A stretch of 64,000 nt of DNA from Hemileia vastatrix. Lineage: Eukaryota; Basidiomycota; Pucciniomycetes; Pucciniales; Zaghouaniaceae. The stretch spans positions 23,837,998 to 23,901,997 of the forward strand of contig JASXTE010000017.1 in the NCBI GenBank assembly GCA_030280995.1. The letters are read 5' to 3'. A program made the position numbers and the translations under genes. The notes below the pieces were generated by a model. It was not told the DNA's origin. It made no database searches and was given only the letters and a program-made list of their open reading frames with translations. Shown here piece by piece: positions 11,448 through 22,641 of this stretch (its first letter is position 1; every line of letters begins with the position of its first letter).

Positions 11448-12338
11448 ATGGCACCTGTTCAACGCACTCCTCCTACGGGCACTACTACAAGGGCTTGCGC
11501 CAGAGGTAGGCCAACAGCCACATGGCCTGTTTCCTGCACTCACTCCCTCAAACCTCTCGACCTTAGGGAACAGGGACACTCAGTCCAATCTGTAGAAGAC
11601 ATCCGCCAGGATTTTGATGACTCTAGCAAGGAAGAAGAAGGTGAGGATACGATGCATGAGGCACCATCTGCCCCTGCTACTCACCCTTCTGGTCAACCTT
11701 CGGAACCTGGACCATCTAATTCTCTGGAGGACTTCATGAGACTTTTCATGAAAACCCTTTCAAATCCAATGTCTTTGGAGGGATCAAAATTCAAAACCCC
11801 TTCCATAAAATCTCCTGATAAATTCAATGGAAAACATCCAGACAGATTGCACCCCTTCTTGAAAATTTGCAAGCTCCTGTTCCATAGCCACCCTCAAACC
11901 TTTAATAATGACCAATCGAAGGTTGTTTACACTTCTTCATTCCTAGCCGGAAAATCAGCAAGGTGGTTTAAACCTTATCTTCTCATGCTCTCTTTGACAG
12001 AAACCCACTTACTCATTAATAACTGCAAAAAGTTTGATGACCAACTCTTTTTGTTGTTCGGTGACCCTAATGAAACTGACAACGCAGAAATTGAACTGGA
12101 TTTCCTCCACATGAGTGATAATGGTAAAGCCTCTGAATATATTTCAAACTTCAGAGCACTTCAAACTAAAGTAGGTTGGAATGATGCTTCCCTCAAGTAT
12201 CATTTCAAAAAGGGACTTCCTTCAAAGATTCTGGATCAATTAAATCTTCATGGTCAGAAGATGACTACTTTAACGGATTTAATGGATCAAACCCTCGAAC
12301 TTGACGACATTTACCAAGGACAACTACAACATTGTTGA
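11448..12338 (+). CDS. gag: Chromovirus Gag (capsid) protein
   Basis: A 296-residue frame. The upstream in-frame ATG at 11400 would add 16 residues, but MAPVQRTPPTG is the more natural start, about 80 bp after the LTR. An Arg/Thr/Pro-rich N-terminus is followed by an acidic Ser/Glu stretch. A Retrotrans_gag-type capsid domain covers roughly residues 125-290 (SPDKFNGKHPDRLHPFL, then a Trp near 182 and a helical C-terminus ending in LMDQTLELDD). It assembles the particle that packages the element RNA. A stop at 12336-12338 separates it from the zinc knuckle and protease, which lie in broken frames downstream. Confidence 0.85.
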   Translation: MAPVQRTPPTGTTTRACARGRPTATWPVSCTHSLKPLDLREQGHSVQSVEDIRQDFDDSSKEEEGEDTMHEAPSAPATHPSGQPSEPGPSNSLEDFMRLFMKTLSNPMSLEGSKFKTPSIKSPDKFNGKHPDRLHPFLKICKLLFHSHPQTFNNDQSKVVYTSSFLAGKSARWFKPYLLMLSLTETHLLINNCKKFDDQLFLLFGDPNETDNAEIELDFLHMSDNGKASEYISNFRALQTKVGWNDASLKYHFKKGLPSKILDQLNLHGQKMTTLTDLMDQTLELDDIYQGQLQHC

Positions 12339-13450
12339 TATTCCAACAAATCTCAAGGCCTAAATTTTAAATTGGGACCTTCTTCACACCCGTGGACAAC
12401 TCAATCCTTCTTGACTCAATCCAAACACAATAAGGGAAAGGACAAACCTCGACCAAAAAGCTCGACCCCAGGCAATATCAGTAAGGTACTGGAGACAAAA
12501 GGGGAACTTAAAGAAACTGAGAGGAAGAGATGAGCAGATAATGGGTTATGTATGTATTGTGGGGGTAAGCACAAGCTAGAAGATTGTGTAAAGTTGAAGG
12601 AAAGAGAAGGTACTAGTTCAAGGTCAAAGAACTAGTAGATAGTTTACTTGTGTGAAAAGCAAACTATCTTATCTCTCCCAGTTTACAGAACCTCCATGTC
12701 TTAAGGACTGGAGTTGCCTCAAACCGCTTGAGATTCATTATTTTCAAGGAGGATACCCCCTTCAGTTGTCTTATAGACTCTGGAGCTTCAATTTCTTTTG
12801 TCAGTTTATCTTTTTCCAAGAAGTTAAAGCTGAAATTCACAGATATTGATTAAAATACAATTTATTTGGTCGAATCAGAGGAACCCAAATATTGGGTAAG
12901 TAAGAAAGTTTTATGGGTTTTCAAATTTCCAAATTTTCCCCCTTTTGAGTGGGAGTTATCAGTCCTGGAGGCCCCAAGAATGGACAATACCATCCTTAGC
13001 CATGACTTTTTAACGCATTGGAATCCTGAAATTTATTGGTCACGGGGATTGATCACCCCACGCGCTAAGTATAATTCTGATTCTTCAATGCAGGTCAATA
13101 GGGAATTAAACAACCCGTCTGACAATGTCCTGCTAGAGGAAAAATCTCTGCCAGATGACTTGCAAGCATCTGATCTTCTCTAAATGAGCAATTGTCTAAC
13201 CCTTCTAGCCGATCACTTCACTCAAAGAGGATTTAAATTGCCTCAAAGTAGTCAAATTATGCTCTCTCAATTCTGGTCTTTCCTCAACAGATTGTCTTGA
13301 AGATGATGAGGAGGACCAAATCAAATCTACCAGAAATCTATCACAATTTCCTCAATGTTTTCTCAATCCGCAAGGCCAATAAGTTTCCACCTCATTGACC
13401 CTACGGCCATCAAATAGAGTTAATAGGTCCAGTGCCTCTGGAAGGTCCTG
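12339..13450 (+). pseudogene. pol: Broken chromovirus nucleocapsid zinc knuckle, protease and RT N-terminus
   Basis: Around 12552-12592 a frame reads C-x2-C-x3-H-x4-C (CMYCGGKHKLEDC), a retroviral zinc knuckle one residue shorter than the usual CX2CX4HX4C. At about 12770-12800 a different frame reads LIDSGASISF, the aspartic-protease active site. At 12960-13070 another reads the protease C-terminus (DNTILSHDFLTHWNPEIYW). The start of RT is visible near 13330-13450 (NFLNVF...KANKFPPH...PLEGP). At least two frameshifts and several stops separate these pieces, and the RT is cut by the insertion beginning at 13451. Confidence 0.7.
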
Positions 13451-15605
13451 TGTCAGCACCTCACAAGTCTCTGTGTGGACTGACTAGTTCACACAACAAG
13501 AATAGTGTGCAATTAGATTGAAATGAGTATATATATATATATATATAGATGTGGCTAGGTCTCACCACACAATATGGGGGGCGGACTTTCTAGCAAGTCC
13601 GCAACCTTGGACCCAAACTCACCATAGATTGAACACACATTGAGCTATTGATAAAGGAGCCATACAATCAGGAATGAACACCACTCAGAAGAACAGTTTT
13701 AGGTGGGTGTTCAAGTAGAGTTCAGTATGGGTTCAGTATGAGTTCAGTCTGAGTTCCATCTGAGTTCCATCTGAGTTCCATCTGAGTTCCATCTGAGTTC
13801 AGGTTGAGGACTTGCTAGCAAGTCCACCCCCTATATTGCGTAGTGTCTACTAGTCTTAGTAGTATACAGCCTTCACATGCACTTTAATTGGTGAGAGTCC
13901 GAGTAAAGATAAGAATTAATACTACAGTCTCTGTAGTATCAATTTCCCCACACATCTCTCTGCAATATAGCTGTTAAGGGGGTTTCAGTCAAGGCTATTG
14001 AGAGTAGCGCAGACTACGAGAACAGTGAGAAATGAATTCCAACTGCTCTTCTCACTGAAACAGGGTGATGAGCCTTGGATCGGTGGGAGTTTTGCTGAGG
14101 TGTACAAATTTATATGCACCACACAACAGAGAAACACTACACAAATAATCTTATTCTTTAAGTATAACTACTGGACTATCACAAGTAACTAATAACTAGA
14201 AATTAAATAAAATAAGTAAGTTAAGAGACAGATAAGGAATCAACCTAATAGCTATAACAAAGCTATAAATGATTATGATGTTGTAATGTTTTTTAATGAT
14301 GATGACAAACTGTAATAATAAAAAATAAATTAACACCACAATTATAACACTCATAGAGAGTGAGAACTTGACCCAATAACACTATAATAATTTATTATTT
14401 AAGAGGCAAAAAATGACAAATAAAAGTTCAAACAATAAGACTTACTTTATATCCAAGTGGTAAGGTTATTTTCTACTGAAGTTATTTTGGCAAGTGGAAA
14501 CTTAGTAATTAGTTATATGAGGTTAAAAGATGATCTTTACTCGACAGAAACAAGCCCTAGATATAGTAAAATCCTCCTTCACCTGCCCCACAGCGCATTA
14601 GAGTCCTCCAGACCCTTGACTCTACTATCTGGCTTTCAGACCCCCCTGGTATGCAGTGTACCAACAGTTCCTCAGGCTGTGGCAACTGCATATTCCTCAG
14701 TCCTACTCAGGATGAGTTGAGTCAAGAGCCCTTTTGGCCTCCCACACCATGTGCTTACAACTTTTCTCAAGCCTGAGACACACACTGAATTAAAAGGAGA
14801 GAGAATGAGATAAATGAAAGTGAGACAGTAATAAATGATAAGAAACCAAGATTTAAGATAAGATAAAGTGAACCTAGCTTCAGATAAATGACTGATAAGA
14901 AAAAAAGATGTATGAAAATTTTTCTAGACAATTGTTTTTGTAAAAAAAGGCTCAGAAGCGCCTAAAAAACATAGTAATAATGAGGTATTAAATATTGTTA
15001 AGCTATCTTTTTATATTAATGTAACTGATAAGGGATCACAGATTTTTTATAGATATAGTTTGAAAGGGAAAAAGAAGTAAAAGGAAATATAATAAAAGGA
15101 ATAAAATATAACAGAAATATAAGATAAAAGGAATGGATAAAACTGAGACAAAAAGGTTATTTTAATAAATATAAGATGAATAATTTAATGTATCCAACAA
15201 AGTCCTATAAAAGCGCCATGAGGGGTCCATTGGTGGTCCAGGAATTAGATCTAAGGGGTCCAATTAAGATTGTCCATAATCCTGGGATGTCCTGTTGTTG
15301 ACTAGAGATTGATATCCAGCGTGGTTTGGCGCTCTATGGGGTTAAGTTGTCAAAGGATATTTGTGGATAATTATTTTAACTATTTTCTTGTATTAATTTT
15401 CAATTGGACATAGCAGATTCTGCCCACACTCTATCTCTTTCTAGAAATAATTCTACTATTTTTATCTTTTATTTTATATAATAATAATTTTTTATTATTA
15501 TAAATACTATATCAAGATTTTTCTGTTATTTTATTTTTCAAGTTATTTTTGATAATGATTTATAAAATTTTCAGTGGGTAGTCCAGTGGAGTCTGCCAGC
15601 TGACA
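13451..15605. mobile_element. Solo-LTR-like insertion inside the chromovirus RT
   Basis: Starts TGTCAGCACC and ends CAGCTGACA. Flanks are TCCTG on the left and TCCTT on the right, a near-perfect 5-bp target duplication. Removing it brings together the two halves of the RT region: a Gly-Pro codon pair on the left and the FIRASKSP...VLFVKKKDG segment on the right. There is no coding capacity. At 2.15 kb (1.87 kb without the MITE at 13563) it is long for a solo LTR. Its family is unknown and no second copy is in the window, so orientation cannot be assigned. Confidence 0.6.
13563..13845 (+). mobile_element. CACTA-like MITE, copy 2 (283 bp)
   Basis: Starts CACCACACAATATGGGGGG and ends CCCCCTATATTGCGTAGTG, with the 3-bp TSD TCT at 13560-13562 and 13846-13848. 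The left palindrome has one change (GGACTTTCTAGCAAGTCC). The longest copy in the window, owing to four tandem GAGTTCCATCT units at about 13750-13795. Nested in the solo-LTR-like insertion, which is nested in the chromovirus. Confidence 0.9.
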
Positions 15606-18420
15606 TCCTTTCTATTCTTTGTCAAAGGACAAATCTCAAGTTCTTCAAGACTAAATTTCAGAGAATGTAGCCAAAGTTTTCATCAGAGCCAGTAAATCTC
15701 CAACCAGCTCCCCTGTTCTTTTTGTAAAGAAAAAAGACGGTAGCCTTAGGTTGTGTGTTGACTATAGAAAGCTCAACACAGCCACAAACAAGAATGCATA
15801 TCCCATTCATCCTATGTCATTGCTTCTTACCCTTTTTAATCGTGCCAATTTCTTTTCTAAAATTGATCTTAGAGGCAATTATAATATTATTTGCATTGCA
15901 GAAGGTCATGAACCACTGACTGCAATGCGCACTAGATTTGGTAGTTTTGAATATTTAGTTATGCCTTTTGGATTATGTAACGCACCATCCACTTTTCAAA
16001 CTTTTGTTAATGACATATTTCAAGATGTTGTCGAACAATTTGTTGTTGTCTACATAGATGATATTTTAATTTTCTTGAAGACACTAGAAAAACATATTCA
16101 TCATGTTCGACAGGTTCTAAATCGCCTTTGAGATCATGGTCTCTACGCCAGGCACAATAAATGCAAATTCCATATCAAATCTATTGATTTTTTGGGGTTT
16201 ACGTTTTCCACTGATGGTTTAGTCATGGACAACAAAAAGGTCCAAAAAGTCCTGGAATGGCCTGAGCCTAAAACCGTTAAATCCCTCCAAGGATTTTTGG
16301 GTTTTGCCAATTTCTATAGAAGATTTATTAAAGATTACTCTAAAACTATTTCCAATCTTACTTCTCTTCTTAGAAAAGATATTCCTTTTGTTTTTACTTC
16401 TACAGAATGAAAGGAATTCGAAGCATTGAAGACTGTGTTTACCACAGCTCCAATTCTTCAACAATTTGATCCTTCTGCTTTGACAAATGTTGAAATGGAC
16501 TCTAGTGATTATTCTATCACAGGGGTCATCTCTCAATTCAATCCTGAAACAAAATTGTTTCATCCTGTTGCTTTTGAGTCACGCAAAATTATTGCAGCAG
16601 AATTAAATTATGAAATTCATGACAAAGAGCTTTTAGATATTATTCATTGTCTTAAAAAATTGCACTCTTTTCTTCTCAGCCTAGATAGTCCTTTTCAAAT
16701 CTTAACTGACCATAATTCTTTGAAATACTTTATGTCATCCAAAGTGTTAACCAGGAGTCAAGCCAGGTGGGCTGAATTTCTGTCTGAATTTCCCTTTTCT
16801 ATTTCCTATTGCCTAGGTAAGAACTGTATTGTCACAGATATCCTGTCATGTCTGGATGACGTTTACCCACAGCAGGGGGACACATTTGCTTACAAGAACC
16901 CAGCAAATGTGAAATCAATCTTCAACAAATCAATGTTAACAACTCATCAACTTAATGCAATGACAATTCAATCTTTTAAAAATCCATTATCTAACATCCT
17001 GGAAGCTCAGTTGGAGGACAATTATTGTTTAGGGTTAAAAGACAAAATACTCTCAAAGAAAGGGGCCAAAAGATTTAGTATTGAATCAGGCCTATTAGTT
17101 TTTGAAGGTAGAGTAGTCATACCCAACAACAATGAAATAAAATTATGGATTTTCAACAGTCGACATGATTCTCCATTAGCTGGTCATTTTGGGGTTGATA
17201 AAACCTACCAGTTGATAGCAAGTAATTTCTTCTTGCCAGGAATGACCAGAGAAATCAAGGCCTATAAAAGATCTTGTTACAAATGTAATAGGAATAAGGC
17301 TCCCCGTCACCGGAAGCATGGGTTGCTTCAACCACTTCTTATTCCCTCTAAACCTTGGGAATCTTTTTTGATGGATTTTATCTCTCAACTTCCTCTTTCT
17401 AATAATTTTGATGCTATATTAGTAACAGTAGATAGATTTTCAAAAACATCTATTTTCATTAAAACCACTACTACTGCTACAGCAGAAGATTTGCCAAAAT
17501 TGTTTCTGGAATATGTATTTTTCAAACATGGCTTACCTAATGATATTATTTCAGATAGAGGCTCATTGTTTGTATCCACATTCTGGATGCAATTGTGTCA
17601 ACAACTCAATATCACGAGGAATCTCTCCACAGCCTATCATCCTGAAACCAATGGGCAAACGGAAAGGGTCAACCAAATCCTCAAACAATACCTTCGAATG
17701 TGTGTCATTTACCAACAAGACAATTGGACCGCATGGTTACCATTGGCTAAATTTTCTTATAATAACTCAACTCATTCTTCCACACAACAATCTCCCTTTG
17801 AAAATGTTTATGGAAGACATCCTCGATTCAACTCAATCCATGTAGGAACTAGTCATCCTGCAGAACATTATCTTTGAACCATATCACAACTCTAAGAAGA
17901 ACTTTAATAAAACTTAGAATTAGCAATTCCAAGGTACAAGGATCAGGCCAATAAACATTGACAATCTGCTCCTTCCTTTAAACCAGGCGACAAAGTATGG
18001 CTCGACGCACAAAACATTTGAGCGACTTGACCATCAAAGAAACTTGCTGAAAAACTCTTGGGACCATTCGAAATTGACTCTGAAGTCTCTAAAACTGCAT
18101 TTAGACTCAAGCTACCTCCTAAATGGCAGGCTATTCACCCTGTTTTTAACATATCTCTCCTGGAACTGCCTCAAGAAACATACCTGGGCAGGAACCAACC
18201 TCCTCCAGAACCAGTCAAAGTAAAAGACCATCTAGAGTGGGAAGCAAGCAGTATCCTTGATTCAAGAATGCGCAAGGGGAAACTTCAATACCTTGTGGAA
18301 TGGGAAGGCTTCCTAGATGACTCAGACAAAACATCCTGGGAACCAGCCATCAATTTTTCTAATGCCCCTGAACTCCTAAAATCTTTTCATTTTAAATATC
18401 CTTTAAAACCTAAACCTTAG
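15606..18420 (+). pseudogene. pol: Chromovirus RT, RNase H, integrase and chromodomain (broken pol)
   Basis: Runs in frame from about 15670 but with internal stops. RT: FVKKKDG and LCVDYRKLN (15751), FSKIDLRGNY, MPFGLCNAP and VVYIDDIL (about 16045), so the catalytic Asp pair is kept. RNase H and integrase lie in an open frame of 483 residues (16426-17877). RNase H: D25, E68, D95, D138. Integrase zinc site: H247, H254, C284, C287. Integrase catalytic D317, D377 and E413, with exactly 35 residues between the last two. The C-terminus (18058-18420) ends in a chromodomain (EWEASSILDSR...LQYLVEWEGF...SWEP), which marks chromoviruses and targets integration to heterochromatin. Stops at 16129-16131, 16408-16410, 17875-17877 and near 18018-18030 look like single transitions (CGA or TGG to TGA). 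Confidence 0.9.
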
Positions 18421-19291
18421 AACTCTCTTTTATTTTTTCTCTTCTCTTCTCTTTTTTTTCTTTTCATTCTCTTTTCTTTCTTTTCTCAAAATTCTAAAAC
18501 TTCTCTTCTAAAAATACTTACTCTTTTTTCTCTTTTCTTCTTTCTTCTTTTCAAAAGCTTTTTTTTCAACTTTCTTTTTTTTAAAAAAAAAACTAAAATT
18601 AAAATTAAATTAAATTAAAAAGTTAAAAAAAAATAAAAATAAAACAAAATAATAAAAATAAAATCTTAAAATTCATTGAAGTAAATCTTAAAAATCAATG
18701 ACTCCTTTAATTTTTTTTCTTTTCTCCTCTCAAACTTTTTTTTCTTTTCCCTTATTTCTTTTTCTTCGAAATATCAAAATTTTTCACAAACTCAATACGA
18801 CAATCTTTCTCAAACTTCACTTCAGCCTTTTAAACTATCTTTTAAAATTCTTCAAACAAATTACTTCTTTTTTTTTTAAATTCTTTTTTCAAAACATTTT
18901 TTTTCTTTCTTTTGAAATAACCAAAATTCCTCAAAAAATTCAATAAATAAACTTTTACAAATAACAAATTTTTCTCTCATTAAATTCCCATTTCAAAAGA
19001 AATTGTTTCAATCAACTATATATTTTTTTTCCCTTCTTCTTAATCAAATTTCTTCTTTTCAATACTTAAATTTCCTCAGTTAAACCTTCTTTCTTTTCTT
19101 CTTTCAAAATTTAAAACAAAATTTTATTCAAATATTTTTTTTCTTTCTTTTTCTTTTTCTTTGAAAAATCTTATAAGATATATATTAAAATTTCAATTAA
19201 AACAACAAAAAAAATAAATAAATAAATACACAAATTGCTTCCTACTTTTTTTCTTCCCTCTTCCTTTCTTTTTTCTCTTTCCATTTCAAAT
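18421..19291. other. Pyrimidine-rich non-coding region of the chromovirus
   Basis: From about 18430 to 19290 the plus strand is dominated by TTTTCTTTTC-type tracts with short A-rich runs. Read on the minus strand this lies just downstream of the antisense frame, so it may be its 3' UTR; on the plus strand it is the 3' non-coding region of the element. No credible ORF. Confidence 0.6.
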
Positions 19292-20243
19292 TTACTCCTG
19301 TATTCTCTTCGGAACCAATTTCTTCCTTTTTTCCAATACCACCCTTATTTCCTTCCTGCATTTTTCAAATACCTCCTCCTCTCCTACCGGTACCACTTCT
19401 CCAATCTCCAGTAATTCTTCTGCCACATTGAAGGAGGCGGCATTGACAATCTTGTCAATCTCATCACTTAAATTATAAATGAATTGAGCTTGTCAACCCT
19501 GCCAAGGTTTCTTGGACCATACCTGGTCAAGGGTTTCCTTGTTATCCTCCCCCAAATCGACCGCCAGTTGACTTGCCTCAATTGGTAGCGATAGTGCAGC
19601 TTCCAAAATTGGAGCTTCCGCAATGAAATCTAAATCCTAAAAACATCCAGTCATCAGTAACAGAATCTTGAAACAAGAAAAGGCAGATTACTTTGAAAAC
19701 TGGGTCAGGCTCTAAGAATAGCCTTTGAATGACCTCTACTGTCACTTCCTTCTCCTCTTCATCATCTTCAATGATCATCCGCAGCTTCTTTGGAGTCTGG
19801 TTTGAGATGGGATCTTCATCCTCATCCTCTTCAACCAGTTCATCCACCTCCTCTTCCACCCCTTGTTTCCTACCTGTGGCCTAGGTTACCCAAGTTGCCA
19901 TGGTATCCTCAACCTCTTCCTCAACTTCTTCTACCAAAAAATTGTCCCCGACTGACATTTCTCAAATGTCTTCGACCACCTCTTTGATCTTTGGGATTAC
20001 CCAGTACTTAGTCTTTGTAAATCTTCGCTTGATGTCCTCATTTTTTGAGAGAGCATCACACGTCACCCGTCTCCAGCGGCAAAACTCACATTTCTGGCAA
20101 GGACCTCGTGTGGCCCTGCTTTTGATGCAAAAATACTCCATCAATTTGCAGGCTGTGCATGCTTGGGAATATTGCTGTGTAATGATTCCACAATCTGCTT
20201 TGGGGTGTGGAGGCATAGGAAATGGAGTAGGGAAGTTTGACAT
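19292..20243 (-). pseudogene. Antisense, intron-containing ORF in the chromovirus, Zn2Cys6-like (three stops)
   Basis: Read on the minus strand: exon 1 is 20243-19692, the intron 19691-19637 (55 bp, GTAATC...TTTTTAG) and exon 2 19636-19292, ending in TAA. The frame covers 298 codons but has three internal stops (TGA at 19964-19962, TAG at 19883-19881, TGA at 19495-19493). Near the N-terminus, cysteines 29, 32, 39, 52, 55 and 62 follow C-x2-C-x6-C-x12-C-x2-C-x6-C, the spacing of fungal Zn2Cys6 DNA-binding clusters, with an extra Cys at 49. The usual basic residues between Cys 2 and Cys 3 are missing (KLMEYF). After it come a basic stretch (RWRR, KRRF), a long Glu/Asp-rich region and a charged C-terminus. 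The maintained frame across an intron shows it once coded. It lies between pol and the 3' LTR and opposes the element's own transcript. Function unknown; zinc binding and a regulatory role are inference. Confidence 0.65.
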
Positions 20244-20347
20244 AATACAAGAAAAAATAATAATTAATAAATGAAGGAGTCAGAGAAAGTAGTGTGGGAA
20301 AAATATGTCTCACGATCAACGGAGCTCGCTTTTTATACCTGGCCATC

Positions 20348-21158
20348 TGTCACACTCCACATGAAACTCAAGGTAAAAGCAGCTCATTAAATCAATAATA
20401 CAGAGGTTTAAATCCATACTCAAAGCGCAAAAAGGGATTCTACATAGCAACTGCGACTTCCCTTTGTGTACTTGCTATTCAACTGCGCTAATCTAAACTT
20501 TAAATCTAAATTAGTCAATCCCTCAATAGTGTGTTTAGTCTTTTCTTCGATAAGCGACACACAGCACAATAGTTAATGTAATATTCCTCAAAAGGTTTAT
20601 TAAGTATCTGTGGGTTATTCACAAGTATAGTGAGCATGGACGGGATGGTTAGTGGAGGATTAAAAGGTTAACAGATGTAAGTGAGGAGGGTCCAGGTGTA
20701 ACGGGTGCATTTTTTGGTGGTCTGTGGTGGGCGGAATGATGAATGGATATGAGGTAAATGTGAGGAGGAGTAATGGATATTAAAGGGGTTGGATTTTGGT
20801 TCAAAATTTCTTTAGAATTATATTATAAAACGTATATATAGTTAATAGTGGTAAAGCTTCAGGTTAAATCATTATTATTATACATTTCCTTATTTTTCTC
20901 AGTAATCATTTCTAAAACTTAAATCTTTGATTATTGAGTTTCCAACCCTTTGTGAGATCTTAAGAATATTAATATTACCTTTAAATTATATTAGAATTCT
21001 TATTGAACATATCTCGAAGCAGTAGCTCTTCCTTCAAGTCATCTTTTAATCACTTCCTGGAACGTTTCCTCTGTGCTTCGAAGAAGTCTCTAAACTCCTT
21101 TCTCCATCTCACTTCCCCAGGAACACCCTCAACCTTGTGTGTAGGTCTTCCGGTGACA
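20348..21158 (+). repeat. Chromovirus 3' LTR (811 bp)
   Basis: Starts TGTCACACTCCACATG and ends GTCTTCCGGTGACA. It aligns to the 5' LTR with scattered substitutions and a short extra segment near 20922 (AAATCTTTGATTATT). A purine-rich stretch (GAAGGAGTCAGAGAAAG) lies 50-75 bp upstream rather than directly adjacent, so the polypurine tract is uncertain. Confidence 0.9.
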
Positions 21159-21163
21159 AAACC

Positions 21164-21231
21164 TAAAGCATATAAAGGAACCAAATCAACTGTCCAAGCC
21201 CCCAATAACATCCCCAAGCATCCATATTAAC
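21164..21231 (-). mobile_element. Split family-A LTR, piece 2 of 3
   Basis: Only 68 bp separate the chromovirus TSD from the next element. This piece (TAAAGCATATAAAGG to CATCCATATTAAC) is collinear with 56970-57049 in the uninterrupted LTR. It continues piece 1 and is continued by piece 3 at 30487. Confidence 0.85.
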
Positions 21232-22641
21232 TGTAAGCCTAGGTATCTCCAGGAACGAATAATTTTTATGTTTAAAATAATATAACTTTAATTAAATTAA
21301 GCTTATAACTTAAAAATAAGGTCATAATACTTATATATGTAATCATTACACTATTATTTGACTTATAGTAGTTGAAATAGCTTATCCATAGCATACTAAA
21401 ACTTATTAAAGTGTTAATGGAGGTATGATATACTTACCTTAAGTGATATTAAGTAATTATAGACATACATGAGGTTATATGTATACATAAACCTAATATT
21501 CAGTGAAATATGTAGTTATATTATGTATATTTAGGTCTATAAGTGGGTTTTAACCTCTTAATAGCATATAACCTTTATTTTTATGCTTATTTTAGGTCAT
21601 ATGGATGTCTTCAGTGGACTCAGAACATCTACACAAGAATATACATCTTTTTCAGGTTCATATATCCAGTTTAGAAAACTTAACACTACACAATATGGGG
21701 GGCAGACTTAATAGCAAGTCTGCAACCTTGGACCCAAACTCACCACAGATTGAACACACATTGAGCTATCAAAAAAGGAACTATTAAATCAGGGATGAAC
21801 ACCACTCAGCAGAACAGTTTTAGGTGGGAGATCAAGTAGAGTTTAGTATGGGTCTAATATGATCTCATTCTGAGTTCCATATGAGTTCAGGTTGGGGACT
21901 TGCTAGAGAGTACAACCTCTATATTGTGTAGTGTAATCTGATTTCTTTAATGGCTTTTCACAGAATTATGGGTTGGGATATAATTAATGGGTTAATAATT
22001 ATGCTTGTGGATGTTTTTGGGAGCTTAAACAGTTAATTTGGTTCCTTTATATGCTTTGTGTTTCATTATATACTCTTTGGATGAGTAATTTTACTTTTTT
22101 CTTTATGGGTTCTGCTTTTATTTGTTTATTCTATTTATGGTATGGGTCTGTGGTAAAATTAATTGTGATGGAGGGTCCTTACTGGAGGTCTGTTTGTTTA
22201 AAGTTCTTGAAGGGGATTCTATGGGGAGGGGATGGGCCCTCATAGTGCTTTAATTTCCAGGGATAGCAGTTACATCACCTGGATAGAAGGTCTGTGCACT
22301 CCAGTGGATTTTGGTATAAGTAAGGGAGGATTTAATGTGTTATTGGAAATCACTTTCTTACTAAAATTCAAATAAACATTATAAAACAATTATTATTACA
22401 TATAAATATTATATAAAGCATTTTTTAATTGATACTATCTTTATATAAGCTATAACTATATTTTATTTATCTATTTTCCACCACTAGCACGCATAAAAAT
22501 CCAAGTATTGTGAGTTTATATTGAGAATAGGTATTTTATAAGTCTTCCCCCGAGGTTTAATCACTTAATGATTTATCAATAAGTATTAGGACCATTAATA
22601 TTTACTATTAAATAGTACTTAGATACTAGCATACACTGACA
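21232..22641 (+). repeat. Element I 5' LTR (interrupted by a MITE)
   Basis: Starts TGTAAGCCTAGGTATC (expected TGTCAGCC) and ends GCATACACTGACA. Without the MITE and its duplicated TAA it is 1,157 bp, against 1,152 bp for the 3' LTR. A possible primer-binding site (TGGGGGTC) begins at about 22645; the matching tRNA was not identified. Confidence 0.9.
21684..21933 (+). mobile_element. CACTA-like MITE, copy 3 (250 bp)
   Basis: Starts CACTACACAATATGGGGGG and ends CTATATTGTGTAGTG, with the TSD TAA at 21681-21683 and 21934-21936. The 3' LTR of the same element, at 29779-29792, has the uninterrupted site CTTAATCTGATT with a single TAA, which proves the borders and the 3-bp duplication. Confidence 0.95.

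Larger units (their letters stand above)
10574..21158 (+). mobile_element. Full-length but decayed Ty3/gypsy chromovirus, 10.6 kb
   Basis: Bounded by LTRs at 10574-11368 and 20348-21158. The 5-bp TSD AAACC occurs at 10569-10573 and 21159-21163. Inside, in order: gag, a zinc knuckle, aspartic protease, a foreign insertion (13451-15605), RT, RNase H, integrase and a chromodomain; then about 1.9 kb holding an antisense reading frame. The pol frame has several stop codons and frameshifts, so the element is no longer autonomous. It is inserted in the family-A LTR that flanks it on both sides. Confidence 0.9.

Noticed and set aside
17176..17845. Small frames on both strands across the integrase
   Set aside because: They are shadows of the 483-codon pol frame, which carries all catalytic residues.
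19900..20274. 124-codon plus-strand frame over the antisense gene
   Set aside because: Ser/Thr/Pro-rich shadow; the minus-strand frame has cysteine motifs and a frame-keeping intron.
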